A DNA stretch of 64,000 bases from Gigaspora rosea (Eukaryota > Glomeromycota > Glomeromycetes > Diversisporales > Gigasporaceae), in the NCBI GenBank assembly GCA_003550325.1, contig QKWP01000674.1, positions 59,791 to 123,790 of the forward strand, written 5' to 3'. The position numbers were made by a program, and so were the translations under genes. Positions 34,782 through 45,892 of the stretch are shown here, piece by piece. The first letter of the stretch is position 1; every line of letters starts with the position of its first letter. A model generated the notes under the pieces. That model ran no database searches. It had not been told where the DNA came from and saw only the letters and a list, made by a program, of their open reading frames with translations.

Positions 34782-35341
34782 GGACCGATCAACCACATGA
34801 TTTACTATAATATTTGCGTTTACTACCCTAGTTCTAAATCTTTTCCCGTATAAGAACATAAATTATCTAGAGAAATATAATATTCTCGATGTGAACAAGA
34901 TTTTATTGATAGATGGGATTCTGTCAATAAAGGGGTTTTTGTTGCAGACTGGACTTTAGCAATGAGCAAAATTCTGATCCTTCGGATGAAGACATTCAAG
35001 ATCCAGAAAATACATATATGGTATAAATTTTAAATATTGTAATTTGCAGCAAATAATACCTTGTTAAAAGTGCCTACTCGCTGTTAATCTTATTGAATTA
35101 AATAGCAAATTGCTGCTTTCAGGAAAGGTACTAATCAATTTTTAAGGATTAGGGATGGGGGCTGGGCATTTGGTGTAAGTTATCAAAATTTAATGTAAAT
35201 TACATTTTAGTTTATGTAAGTTAATATGTAAGGTAAGGTAAGTTATAAATTGTAAAACTTACTATAGCTACATATATAGCTTTTATGAAAAATAAAGTAT
35301 CTGCACAAATCCTTGCTTTTGATCGGGCATACCTTTCACAT
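34782..35341. other. Short intergenic stretch between two LTR copies
   Basis: It contains TAAGTTATAAGGT-type direct words around 35180-35270 but no gene. I see no internal retroelement coding sequence, so the two LTRs do not look like ends of one element. Confidence 0.4.
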
Positions 35342-36732
35342 TGTAACTATTAAGGAGGGAGAGTGTATACGTTTAACCGATTTAACTCTAATAGTTACTG
35401 GAAGATACGTTTTTGATTTACTCGAATAAAGGTCTCTTCAGCACTAGACTAGCTTACTTCCTTTATTTTTCTTTAAGTAAAATCAGAGGGAACTTCTCTT
35501 CTTGTATCTCCCTTTATTGAAGTCAAATTCATTCGTTTATATACATTTAGATTTAATAGACGACACGTTAACATGTTACCTAGCATATCTAACACGCTAC
35601 ATTGGGGTGTGCGGCGCACTATGTAAAACAAAATTATGTATGGTATCATATAAAAATCTATTATCAAAGATTTTTTTAAGTTTTTGTGCAACCATGATGA
35701 TCACCTATTAATTTATTAATTACAATGCCGCTACAACTAATGCTACGCTAATACAGTTAAAAATAATTAATTAATATTGATGTAAATAATTAATTAATAT
35801 TGATGTAAAAATGACATTTTAATTTAATAAATTATTGAAAATATTTGAGGCGACTTCAGGCCCAAATTGCTGTAAATTTAGTTCTTGAAGTGGTGTTTTT
35901 TGCCGATTCGCTTGCATTTTTTTTGATGTTTTTTAAAACGTGCATTTTTTAAGTGAAATCGCTGTTTATTTGACCTATATATACCCATGTTTCTGGATTT
36001 AATTAGATGCACAGCTTTAACGGCACATAATTCCAATATGAAATTTTGAGAAAATTAATAGCAAGTTTTAAAGAACTGAACAATAGAACGAAATTTGCAT
36101 TTTAATAAAGGAAAAATTTACCAATTCATTTAAAAATTCGCTCAGCAAACCAAATAAAGTATAAAATTAAAATCGTTTTGAGAAAAAAAAAATTTTCCCA
36201 TAAATATTTTTTAAAAAAAGATTCTATTACTTTATAGTCGTAATAAGAAAGAGTCGATTTATATTGAAATTTCCGGCAGAAAAGAAAAATTGCAGTCGGT
36301 GCATCTAAAAAAGTGTGACCTAGCTTTATATATAAGTTTTATATATAAAAATACTTATCGATCATTACGTATATTAGTTTATAGTTTATCAATCGACAAT
36401 CACTTAAAAATCTGTCATAATAGACTTCACTATGATACCATACATAATTTTGATTTACATAGTGCGCCGCACACCCCAACGCTACATGCTATTAACAATG
36501 ATACTGACTAAGCCTAACATGTTGACGTGCTATCTAAAATTTTCATAATTCTTACCCCTTAACGCGCATACGTGCTAACACGTTAAACGTGTGTTATGAA
36601 GCATTTACTAAAGGGCGATCATATGTTAATTCATCGGATTTTGTGAATGAATTATACAAAAATGGAAATGAAAGTTATCTATATTAAATAAAGAAAAGAA
36701 GATCTATGTACAAACTAATCGAATTTGTGACA
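35342..36732. mobile_element. LTR-like element, copy 2, interrupted by a MULE-type insertion
   Basis: Same ends as copy 1 (TGTAACTATTA, TTGTGACA) and colinear with it, apart from an 876-bp insertion after AACACGCTACAT. Without the insertion it is about 506 bp. The flanks (ACAT left, GGCA right) do not match, so a recombined or decayed target is likely. Confidence 0.75.
35603..36478. mobile_element. MULE-type non-autonomous element, 876 bp, perfect 9-bp TSD
   Basis: Left end TGGGGTGTGCGGCGCACTAT and the right end, its complement, form a TIR of about 48 bases with one mismatch. The 9-base direct repeat ACGCTACAT lies at 35594-35602 and 36479-36487. Copy 1 of the LTR shows the empty-site equivalent (AACACGCTACGTG). 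A 9-bp duplication with TIRs of this length fits Mutator-like elements. The interior has no transposase. Confidence 0.9.
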
Positions 36733-36862
36733 GGCAATATATCGAGGTATATATTGTGTAATTTTTAACCTATTTGCAATCAACTGTCAACTGTTCAGTA
36801 ATAGCGGAAACTAATGTGCAGCACATTAGATATAGTACGTGGAATTGGATGATTAGAAAGCA

Positions 36863-37052
36863 GAGCCGCCAGATTTTAGCAGTAGCAAACTATCACTAAT
36901 ATTATCACGACAACAACATAACCAAATCCACCAAAATTGTTATATTATATGTCCATAAAATTAAAATAAGCCAATTTCGGTCAGATTTGGTTATGTGGTT
37001 GTCATGATAATGCTAGTGCTATTTTACTACTGCTAAAATCCGGTGGCTATGC
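36863..37052. mobile_element. MULE-type MITE, 190 bp, 9-bp TSD
   Basis: Arms of about 65 bases pair along nearly the whole element (GATTTTAGCAGTAG on the left with CTACTGCTAAAATC on the right, then ATAACCAAATC with GATTTGGTTAT). The direct repeat TAGAAAGCA lies at 36854-36862 and 37053-37061. The left terminus lacks two to three bases relative to the right (GCATAGCC against GAGCC). Confidence 0.8.
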
Positions 37053-37061
37053 TAGAAAGCA

Positions 37062-38765
37062 ATAAATAGAATTTGTGATAGTGAATGCTTGTCGAAATAT
37101 AACGTGCTCACGTGATGATTAAAAAAGTCGGGATCATAGATCGGATCAAATTTATATATGACGAATATGTTCATAGTTGAGTCAACGATTTATGATTAAA
37201 GTGATGGTTATGATCAGGAACAAAATAATTCTGATGAGATTAAAAATTATTTAGATGCTAGATATGTATGTAATGAGATGAGTCAAATTGTATTTTAAAT
37301 AAGGTGTAAATATAAAAAATTAAATGTGCTTTTTTCTCAAGGATATACATATCTCGATATGATACATGCTTTGCAGTAAAGTTACTGATTGATCTACAAC
37401 AGAATGTGTGTGCATATTTATATAGAATTATTTTTATTTAATAGTATTAAAATTTTATGCTTTTAAATTAGTTAAAATATTATAAATTGTTTATAATAAT
37501 TTACTAAAAATTTTAATCATAAATTGGTTAAAATATTATAAATTGTTTATAATAATTTACTAAAAATTTTAATAATAAATTTAAATAAGTATTTAAATAT
37601 TTATTATTTAAAATTTTAAAAAATTATATATAAATAATGTAATTTACATTCGTTAGATGTTACATTTGCCCAACCCTAATTAGGGCTATAAGATTAATAA
37701 CAGTATATACATAAATTTTATGAAAAAAATCAAATTGAGTTTGATCCATTAACCGATGAATATTAAATAATATTAAAATCCGTTGAAGATCCGTTAAATT
37801 TAATATTAAAGATCAAGCTCTGATCAGATCATTAACACGAATTATATAATCGATATATTAGAAACCACCAAAAATTATTTTTGCAAAAATACTACATTGG
37901 TTTTTTGTGTCACATCAATTACTGTAAATTAATTTTAATAGGTGATTTATTATGTAATTAAATAAATCAGAATAAATAAGAAATTCATAATAATATAGAT
38001 TATGGTTGTCTATGTTTAATAAAATGACCTGATTCGCTAAAAGTATAGATTGTGTTTAATCATTTCTATCAAAAAAACCTGGACCTAATAACCATCTTTT
38101 TTTCAATAGAGTTACTATGATTGGCCGAATTTAAAATCCGCATTTTGCACAACGAATTTTCGGCAAAGTTATATATGGATCACTTCAGTTTAACTTCGAT
38201 ATTCGCAATGAAAATCACATTGAGGGAGCTGCTTGAGAACAAACTATTTCGAACATTTTCAATTAATAAATAATTATCATATCGTATTACTAAATCGAGT
38301 TGAATTAATGACTATTTTATTGACTAAATTAGCACAGTAATACACTAATAAGAGGTGTATAAATTGTTTTCAAATACATAATTAACAAATTATTGCTATT
38401 CTTGCCGGTTAAATTAATTAACCAAAATAAGAGACTGAATGAAAAGTGGTCTATTGGATGAACTACGGATTATCAATTTCTAAAGTGGCATGATTTTATA
38501 ATCTTATCATAACTTACGAAATCGTGAAAACTTTTCTTTTATTTTAGACCATACTTACAAACTAATGTAATTTAAGTAATTTAAACATGAAGAAATAGTT
38601 TACTTCAAATGTATTTACTATTATAATCATTACAAACCAAATAAATCAAAATAAGAAATCAATGAGAAGTTGAAAACGGTTTAAATCCCAAATTTCTATT
38701 CGCTATTTATAATTAAGATCTCTATATCTTCATATAGAAAATCAGGTATGGAAGTGGTGTGGATA
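37062..38765. other. AT-rich intergenic region
   Basis: A 56-base unit is duplicated in tandem at about 37463-37574 (GTTAAAATATTATAAATTG at 37471 and 37527). No gene recognised. Confidence 0.5.
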
Positions 38766-38773
38766 ACCAAGAG

Positions 38774-39045
38774 CAGTGTTGTACACGGACATTGTCCCGC
38801 CGATTTTTCAGGGACGCGGACAGTCCGGGACGGGACGTCCGGGACAAGTCCGCAATAATGTCCCAACATGATACATGTCCGCCGGGTAAAACCAATCAAA
38901 TTGCGGAATTATACGAATTTTATTGGTAGACGATCACGTGTTGAGTCGCAAAATGTCCGGGACAAAAAAAATTCTGGGCGGACATGTCCCGGACGTCCCG
39001 TCCCGGACTGTCCGCCGTCCGTGTCCGTGTCCCATGACAACACTG
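38774..39045. mobile_element. GC-rich hAT-like MITE, 272 bp, perfect 8-bp TSD
   Basis: Ends CAGTGTTGT and ACAACACTG, flanked by ACCAAGAG at 38766-38773 and 39046-39053. The body is two facing blocks of GTCCGGGACGGGACG-type words (38810-38850 and 38955-39030), a GC-rich island in an AT-rich locus that would form a stable hairpin. It lies about 270 bp past the stop of the histidine kinase locus. Confidence 0.9.
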
Positions 39046-41142
39046 ACCAAGAGTATTTCACAGATCATTATAGTATAGGAGATCCGTATAGTATAAGCAA
39101 AATTTTAAATCTATACTATGCAGATCCGCTCACCTATACTGATAACCAGAATGGAAAGAAATTGTATGTTATAGTGTGAACCGCTCAGAATTCGTTAAAG
39201 TAAAAACGGAAATAGGTGTATTTTGATTTACAATATATAAAACTTTTATTGCAAACTTATTTTAGAGTTGTAAAATGTTTAGAAAAAGATTGATAAAAGT
39301 TTAAAAGCTGCATATAATATTCATAACAATTTAATTGTGATTTCGCCAATCCATTTAGCTAGAGCTTTTTCAAGCTCTTTAATTTTTAAAGGTTTCCCGA
39401 GAAAATCGGTTATCCTTAACTCGATACATTTATTTTGTATTTCCTCAGTAAGTAAATTTGCTAGAATAATAATCGGTATATTTGAAATTGGTGGTCTCAT
39501 TGCTCTAATCGCTCGTGAAACATCAAAGCCTGACATTATTGGCCAAAGTAACAATAAATTAATTGTGACTTAAATGTTTCATCGTAGCAATAAATACAAA
39601 TGAATTAAACAATTAAACTTACCAAGTTACATTCTAATAAAATTAGTGAAATTCTGCAAGAATTTACTTGATCCATATCTAAGTTGAATGAACTTGAATA
39701 TGCATTATTTAATAGCTTAAATTCAGAATCAATCAATCTGACTGCTTCTTGACCACTTTTTATGGAGACCATTGAATAACCAAGTTTTGAAACTTGTTGC
39801 AATGTATTCTAAAAACAAATTTTAATTATAGAGTGGTAACTAATGAACTTGTATGGTTAAATTAATTTACCTCAAGACTAATAGAATCATTATCCTACAA
39901 ATAATATTAATCATAAATTAAAGAATTTTAGCATTATTATATTAAATAAGATGCACTATTCGACCAAATAAAGGGAAAAGTCATAGAACACATAAAATAC
40001 ATTTACTGTTAAAATCTTTACCAGAAGTACATTTTCTCTTCAATTATATATTCATATATATCTTGACTCTTATTTCCAATCTTATGAAATCCATAATCCC
40101 TTACTCGCTTTAGAATATTTTCATCGATGTGCATGCTCATATTATTTTTATGTGTAGCATCATTTTTTCCCATATGACTAAATTGATTAATTAATTTTTT
40201 CCATGTAATTGGAGTATAAATAAAAAAATTGATCTCCCAACTTTTCCAATTAATTTTTTTGCCAATTTATTTCCTTCATTGCCTGGAAATACTATAAAGA
40301 TTATTTCTAATTTATTACTATTCATTTCTAATCCTCTTAATTCTAATGCTGCTTTCACAGCTTCTTCATTATTTTCATTAAGGCCAATAAATGCTATATC
40401 ATAAGCAGGCTTATCATGTGATTCTTTATATGCCTTTGCTGCTCTAATAGCCTTGTCAAAAGTATCGAATGCATCAACTTTTTCAACCTTTTTAAGATAG
40501 TTTAATATTACGTTTCTCATCATTTCGACTGGATGAATTATTAATATTCGTTTTTGTCTTATAGCATGAGGCAATATGTAAATTAATTGTTCATTAAATT
40601 GTCGAAATTTTGAAATCGTAGTCATAGAAGATAATAGTTCAATATTCCATGTAAACCAAAATTTACTTCCTTTTCCCAACTGACTTTCTACATTAATTAT
40701 TTCGCCATTAATTTCTATTAGGTTTTTACATATTGAGTGACCAAGCCCTGTACCATCTTGTCTCCTAGTTATCGACATATCACCTTGTGAAAAGCTTTCC
40801 AAGCATGTTGTATATATTCAGGATCCATGCTATGATAATTATTATTAAATATAATTAGCGTTAAATGATATACATGCTAAAATATAAAGCATATACAATC
40901 ATAAGAGTTTACCCTATGCCAGTGTCACATAATTCAACTAGCAGAACATCTTTTTTTATTATTTGACTGTTAGTCGGATTTACATTGTTTTCATCAATGA
41001 CTTCACGCGATAGCATTGAAATTGCCAGTATTATTTCACCTTGTTCTATAAATTTAATTCTAGGAAATTAGAATGAATTCTTTATGAATACAGTAGGTTA
41101 TGAAATAAAAATAAGCCGAAAGTATTATATAAATATAATTAC

Positions 41143-41642
41143 AAATTTGACAATAAATGGAATAGAACTTGTTTGAGCCTAGTTAATATTCAAAAAATAA
41201 GTAATGAATTCAATTTTTTCTTTATAATAGTATAAGATCAAATTAGATTAATTACCTTTCAGGATCACTCTTAACATATCTCGGTAATTTATCTACATCA
41301 CAATTAATAATTAGCTCAATTTTTTTAGATCCAGCCTTTTCTCCAAACATCTCAATTGTATCATCAAATAATTCTAATAAATCAAATGTTCTGTTTCTTA
41401 GAGTTATCTTATATGCTTCTAATTTTGTTGCAAGAATAGTATTTATTATTGATAACACAGCATCTGAGGCACGAGCCATGATATTAATCATGTCCCTTTG
41501 ATCAACAGTCAAATTAGTATCTTCAAAGGAAGAAAGTAAGCCTACTATCGCTCCTAATGGTGTTCGTAATTCTGTGAAATTAAGATTTATGAGTATAATG
41601 AAAATTTAGGTTTAAAGTGTGAAATAAAAATAATATACCATG
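41143..41642 (-). other. Kinase 2 H box and N box (intact residues)
   Basis: The second kinase module keeps its phospho-acceptor: SHELRTPLGAIVG with the His codon at 41642-41640, split from the next residue by an intron. The N box LLSNLIKF is recovered only by recognising a 36-bp micro-exon (41178-41143) with GT..AG borders and matching phase. DTGIGMDP and GTGLGHSICKNL ATP-lid and G boxes follow in the 41059-40913 and 40829-40022 exons. Confidence 0.8.
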
Positions 41643-44123
41643 CGAAGTATTTGCTAATATTTGACCCTTTGCATTATTAGCAATTTCAGCAGCTTTTATC
41701 TGAATTTCTAATGTGTTATTTTGCTCTAACAAGCTTCTATAAGTTATTGCTAAGCTTATTTGATTCGATATTTGTTGTAAAAACTCTATTTCAGAATCGA
41801 GCCATATAGAATTTGAAGGTCTATATATTTTTATCCATCCCCAAAAACTATTATTTAACAATATTTTTACAGATAATATGGATACATTTTTACGAATATC
41901 ATCGCAATATATGTCCAAAGAAATAGTTATTCCAGAATTGTTATTTAAAAATTCTTGTGAATTAGTGAAAATTTGTGATTCACTCCTATCAAGTATCGCT
42001 AATTTCCATGAAAGGATTTGCCGAGTCTTCAAATAATGAAAGTATTTCGTTATTCTTAAATTCATCCTGTTCATTTGAAAGAATAATTATTCTTTCACAT
42101 GGTAATCTATGAAAGATTTCCTCAGCAATATAATGTAATGTTTCTTTTATACTTGAACTGGAAACAAGTTCGGTCGAAATTGAAAGTAATAATTGATTTA
42201 TTTCTTGCTTACATTGTTGCAATATTATCTTGTGACAAAAAAGTGAGATCTCAATATTGGCACGAATACGGATAATTAGTTCTTGAGCAGAAAATGGTTT
42301 TATTAAATAATCGTCTGCTCCTTTATTTAGACCTAAAAGTAAATTCATTAAATATAAATATACATATTTATTGATAAATAAAATAAATAGTCTATTGATA
42401 GTTAAAATTACCTTTAATTTTAGAGTCTTCATCAGCTTTTGCGGATAATAATATTACAGGCATTAGCTGAGTTTTTGTATTAGATCTTAACGCATCCAAT
42501 AACTCGTATCCGTTCATATTTGGCAACATGATATCTATTATACATTATATCAGTATATTGCAAAGATTATTTTGGGTTATATATCAAATCAAAATATTGT
42601 AATTATATAATTACTTACCACTGAGGATTAAATCAGGCAGCTTGTCGATCTTTTTTAAAATCTTTATAGCATCTCTGCCGTCATGAGCATTAATGACATC
42701 AAATTCTTTTAAAAGAACCGATAAATAGTTTCTACAAACATAGATCATTATAAGAAATAATTTATAATCATCAATTTATTATAAATTGTTACCTCATGTC
42801 ATTATTATCATCGAGCAATATTTGAAGTTTCTTTGTAGCGACAAGATTTTCCGTGGAGAAGGAAGATGAAATCTCTTTTGTGGAAACTTTACCAACACTC
42901 CAATCATCGTCAACTGGCAATTGATCCCTATCAAATTGAGCTTCAGGCATATTATTTGTTGCCCATTGAGAACATTCTTCTAAATAAAGCTGTCGCTTAG
43001 TGCATAATCCCCGACCATTATTTATTGGTTTTTCAACGTTATTAATGCGTATTTGATTTGTTGGCAGGTGTTCACATCCTATTGGAAACCAACATTTAAA
43101 CGTCGTTCCTTTATTTACTACAGAAGTTACAGTGATATCTCCTCCATGGCATGTAATAAGTTGTTTAACGAGAGCAAGTCATATTCCGGTACCTTCATGG
43201 CTACGCGAACTTTGGGATTCTACACGATAAAAGCGCTTGAATATATTTGGGAGAGCGATTTCTGGTATTCCAACTCCTGAATTAAAAAGTCAATTGAAAA
43301 TCGATATAGTAATATTGTACATAAATTCCAATAATAAATCCTAATCGAAGGGTTAATATTTATAAAAGTTATCATTTTTAAGTAGTTATCTACAGTAGAA
43401 CAATAAGCTTAGTAAAGAATTTTATTTACCTGTATCTGATACTTCAAGAATTATCATTTTTTTCTTATCTTTATAGTCATGATATAATCGAATGGTGATG
43501 CTTCCATTCCAAGTATGTTTTAGTGCATTCGAACCTACAGTATAGCAAAAATAAAAAAAAAAACATTTCAATGAATGGACTTTATGGAAAAACACATTTT
43601 TAGAAGATGCTTACAAAGATTAAATACGATTGTTTCATACATATCGTGATCTAAATAAATCTTGTCACTCGTAGAATGATTAAATTCGCTTGAATGTGGA
43701 ATATCGGTAATGAAATCTATGCTTAATGTTTTAGCCATATTTTTAAAGCCTGAAACTAACTCTTGAGTAAATTCAATTATGTCAGCTTCAATATAATTCG
43801 CTTCTAATTGGTTGGCTTCTATATTTGAAAACTACACAAAAGGTGAATCGTCATCATTAGAGTAATTCAGGAACTAAGGGTATATATGACTTACTTGTAA
43901 CAAAACATTAATAAGTTTAAGCAATCGACGAGAATTACGTCGTATAATTTGAAGATGTGACATTATTGGTGCCTCCAGTGAACTTACACTAGTTACACAT
44001 TCAAGTGGTGAATACATTAAGGTTAATGGAGCTTATATAATAATAAATAAAAACAATAAATAAAAAAGGCTAAGTTTATTTGTATAATACATTCTTAAAG
44101 AACATTTTATGACATATAAATAC

Positions 44124-44289
44124 TTATTAATTCTTGACTAATGCCCTGAAAAAACATGGTCTTTTGGTAGTTTAAATCGGCTAATATCTTAGGCCGCTTC
44201 CTTTCTTCTTCTATTGACTTTCCATGTAGCAAAAATGTATTCATCTGATTTGCGACTAGCTGACAGATCATAATGTTTTCGAAAGTTCT
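44124..44289 (-). other. Kinase 1 H-box exon with His-to-Gln change
   Basis: This exon ends GISQEL and joins ITPLTLMYSPLE in the next exon. The family motif at this position is SHEL-x-TPL, so the phospho-accepting His is Gln (codon CAA at 44136-44134). A CAT/CAC to CAA change is a substitution, not an indel. Confidence 0.8.
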
Positions 44290-45892
44290 CTAATAAGTAT
44301 TATAGATTAAATATTAAGAATTAAAGCATTCACATACTTTTAAAAATTCCATATATTGCTCATCAAGTGGGCGCATCCGATTAATACCACAAATCAATAC
44401 AGCTGATAAATCTTGATCACCGCCAAGTGAAATTTTTGTTAATAAGAGTACAGCCTGAGAGCCGTCTTTTAAAATGACTTTCATATGAAGACCTTTCTTT
44501 ATTAAAAGGTGTATTGGCCAAGAATCGCATTTTAAAAAAGAATGTATTGTTGTTTCTCGTTTTAGTTCTATATATGTTTCGTGATTATTATAGACTTCTT
44601 TTGATAAATCAATTATTTCGTGAGTTTCTGGAAAATAATCGAGAAAATGCCTTTCTTTCTTGCTGTCTTCATCAAAGGTCGTGGCAGTTAGGCGAGCAAT
44701 CAGAGATTCTGAACTAGCCTTTAATTTATGTTCGATAAAATAAATTAATGCGTAAGAAATATCTGCATTGTTATCTCTTAATATTTTTGTTATAATGTTG
44801 CAGGCACTATCAAATGACTTAATCTCTTCAAGAAATATTGTGTAAATGTAAACGCGTTAATAGATAAAGTCCACAATGATAATACAGTAACCAACTCAAA
44901 ATTTTTTTTGTACTAACCAGAAGTCCAACGTCCAAACTCGCTAAGTGTTTTAAATCTTCGAACACTCAAAACCTTCTGAGTAACCTCTTGTACCAGATTA
45001 AATATACCATAGAATGAACCATCTGATTTGAAAATCGGACTAAATGTATAATCAAAGTACATTTCTATTTTGTATCCATTGCGTAGTCCTTCTGTATATT
45101 GCTCTTTTTGAAATATGCCTTTGCCTGTCGTCATTACACTACATATTTAAGAGATGTTTAGATAGTAAATGAATTTCTTTAAATTAATGTGACAGCTGAA
45201 GTTAAAAGTTTAAGGGTCTCATTTAAATATGTAAAACCTATTGAAAACCCATTTATACTCTTTTTTTAACATTCTACCCTAAATCTAGCCAAAGTGCTAC
45301 ACTTTAAATTTAATCTTAAAATAGGTTCAAATTACAGATTCAGTCATCACAATTATTGCTCAACCTACTTTTTAAGTTGCGAAAGTTGATAATCAGGTAT
45401 GCTTAAATTTTATTAACTGATTTTCCTAATTCTATTTATAATTAAAAAATGTTAAGTTGGCAAATTTTATTATAAATATGTGATGTGAAATGATATAATT
45501 AACAGTATAAATTTTTCGATATTCGTCGAAATGCTATACAAACGAACAGAATTAGCGGTTTAAAATTAACTAAATAGATAAGCCAGTGAATTATAAGACC
45601 AACTACCTTTATTAAATATCATAATCAATTCAGGGCCGAGATAAAGAGTGGTGGGATATTCAGATTGGAGGCACAAATCCTAATGTTTATATCTTGTCAC
45701 GCAATTTTTATAAATTTTGTTAAAATCATCAAAAAAAAAAAAACCACAACTACAAATTACCAATGCATTTTTTATCATGGGCTCCCATGAGTCCATAGGG
45801 CCAAGAGAAGTCGTTGACCAATCGTAATTGTAGATAATGGTGGATTCCTCATTTTCGGTATCATCACCATGGCAGGTCAAAGGTAGAGACAT

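Larger units (their letters stand above)
39321..45892 (-). pseudogene. Hybrid histidine kinase with two kinase modules, decayed
   Basis: Two-component signalling protein of the type expanded in arbuscular mycorrhizal fungi. Readable exons (minus strand): 45892-45761, 45679-45607, 45138-44918, 44825-44338, 44289-44124, 44031-43895, 43831-43615, 43534-43430, 43276-42793, 42731-42619, 42534-42412, 42332-41639, 41571-41256, 41178-41143, 41059-40913, 40829-40022, 39894-39871, 39808-39623 and 39542-39321. Domain order: PAS-like N-terminus, GAF-like region, kinase 1, receiver 1 (DIMLPNMNG, YLIKPF), GAF-like, kinase 2, degenerate receiver-like region, receiver 2. Splice phases agree except where noted. 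Lesions: an exon missing between 45138 and 45607; kinase 1 His replaced by Gln; TGA at 43181-43179; frameshifts near 41991, 40801 and 40225; a lost acceptor at 39543. Substitutions as well as indels are involved, so sequencing error alone cannot explain it. Confidence 0.85.

Noticed and set aside
34182-36732. One LTR retrotransposon bounded by the two LTR-like copies
   Set aside because: The 560 bp between them has no gag/pol, primer site or purine tract, and the first copy has its own 4-bp TSD, so they are separate solo copies.
38868-39179. GC-rich 103-codon frame, possible gene
   Set aside because: It lies across the hAT MITE boundary (TIR and TSD are clear), so it is not a gene.
43179-43181. 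TGA read as a sense codon (code change or selenocysteine)
   Set aside because: The family residue here is Gly, and other stops and frameshifts occur in the locus and in nearby elements. Decay is simpler.
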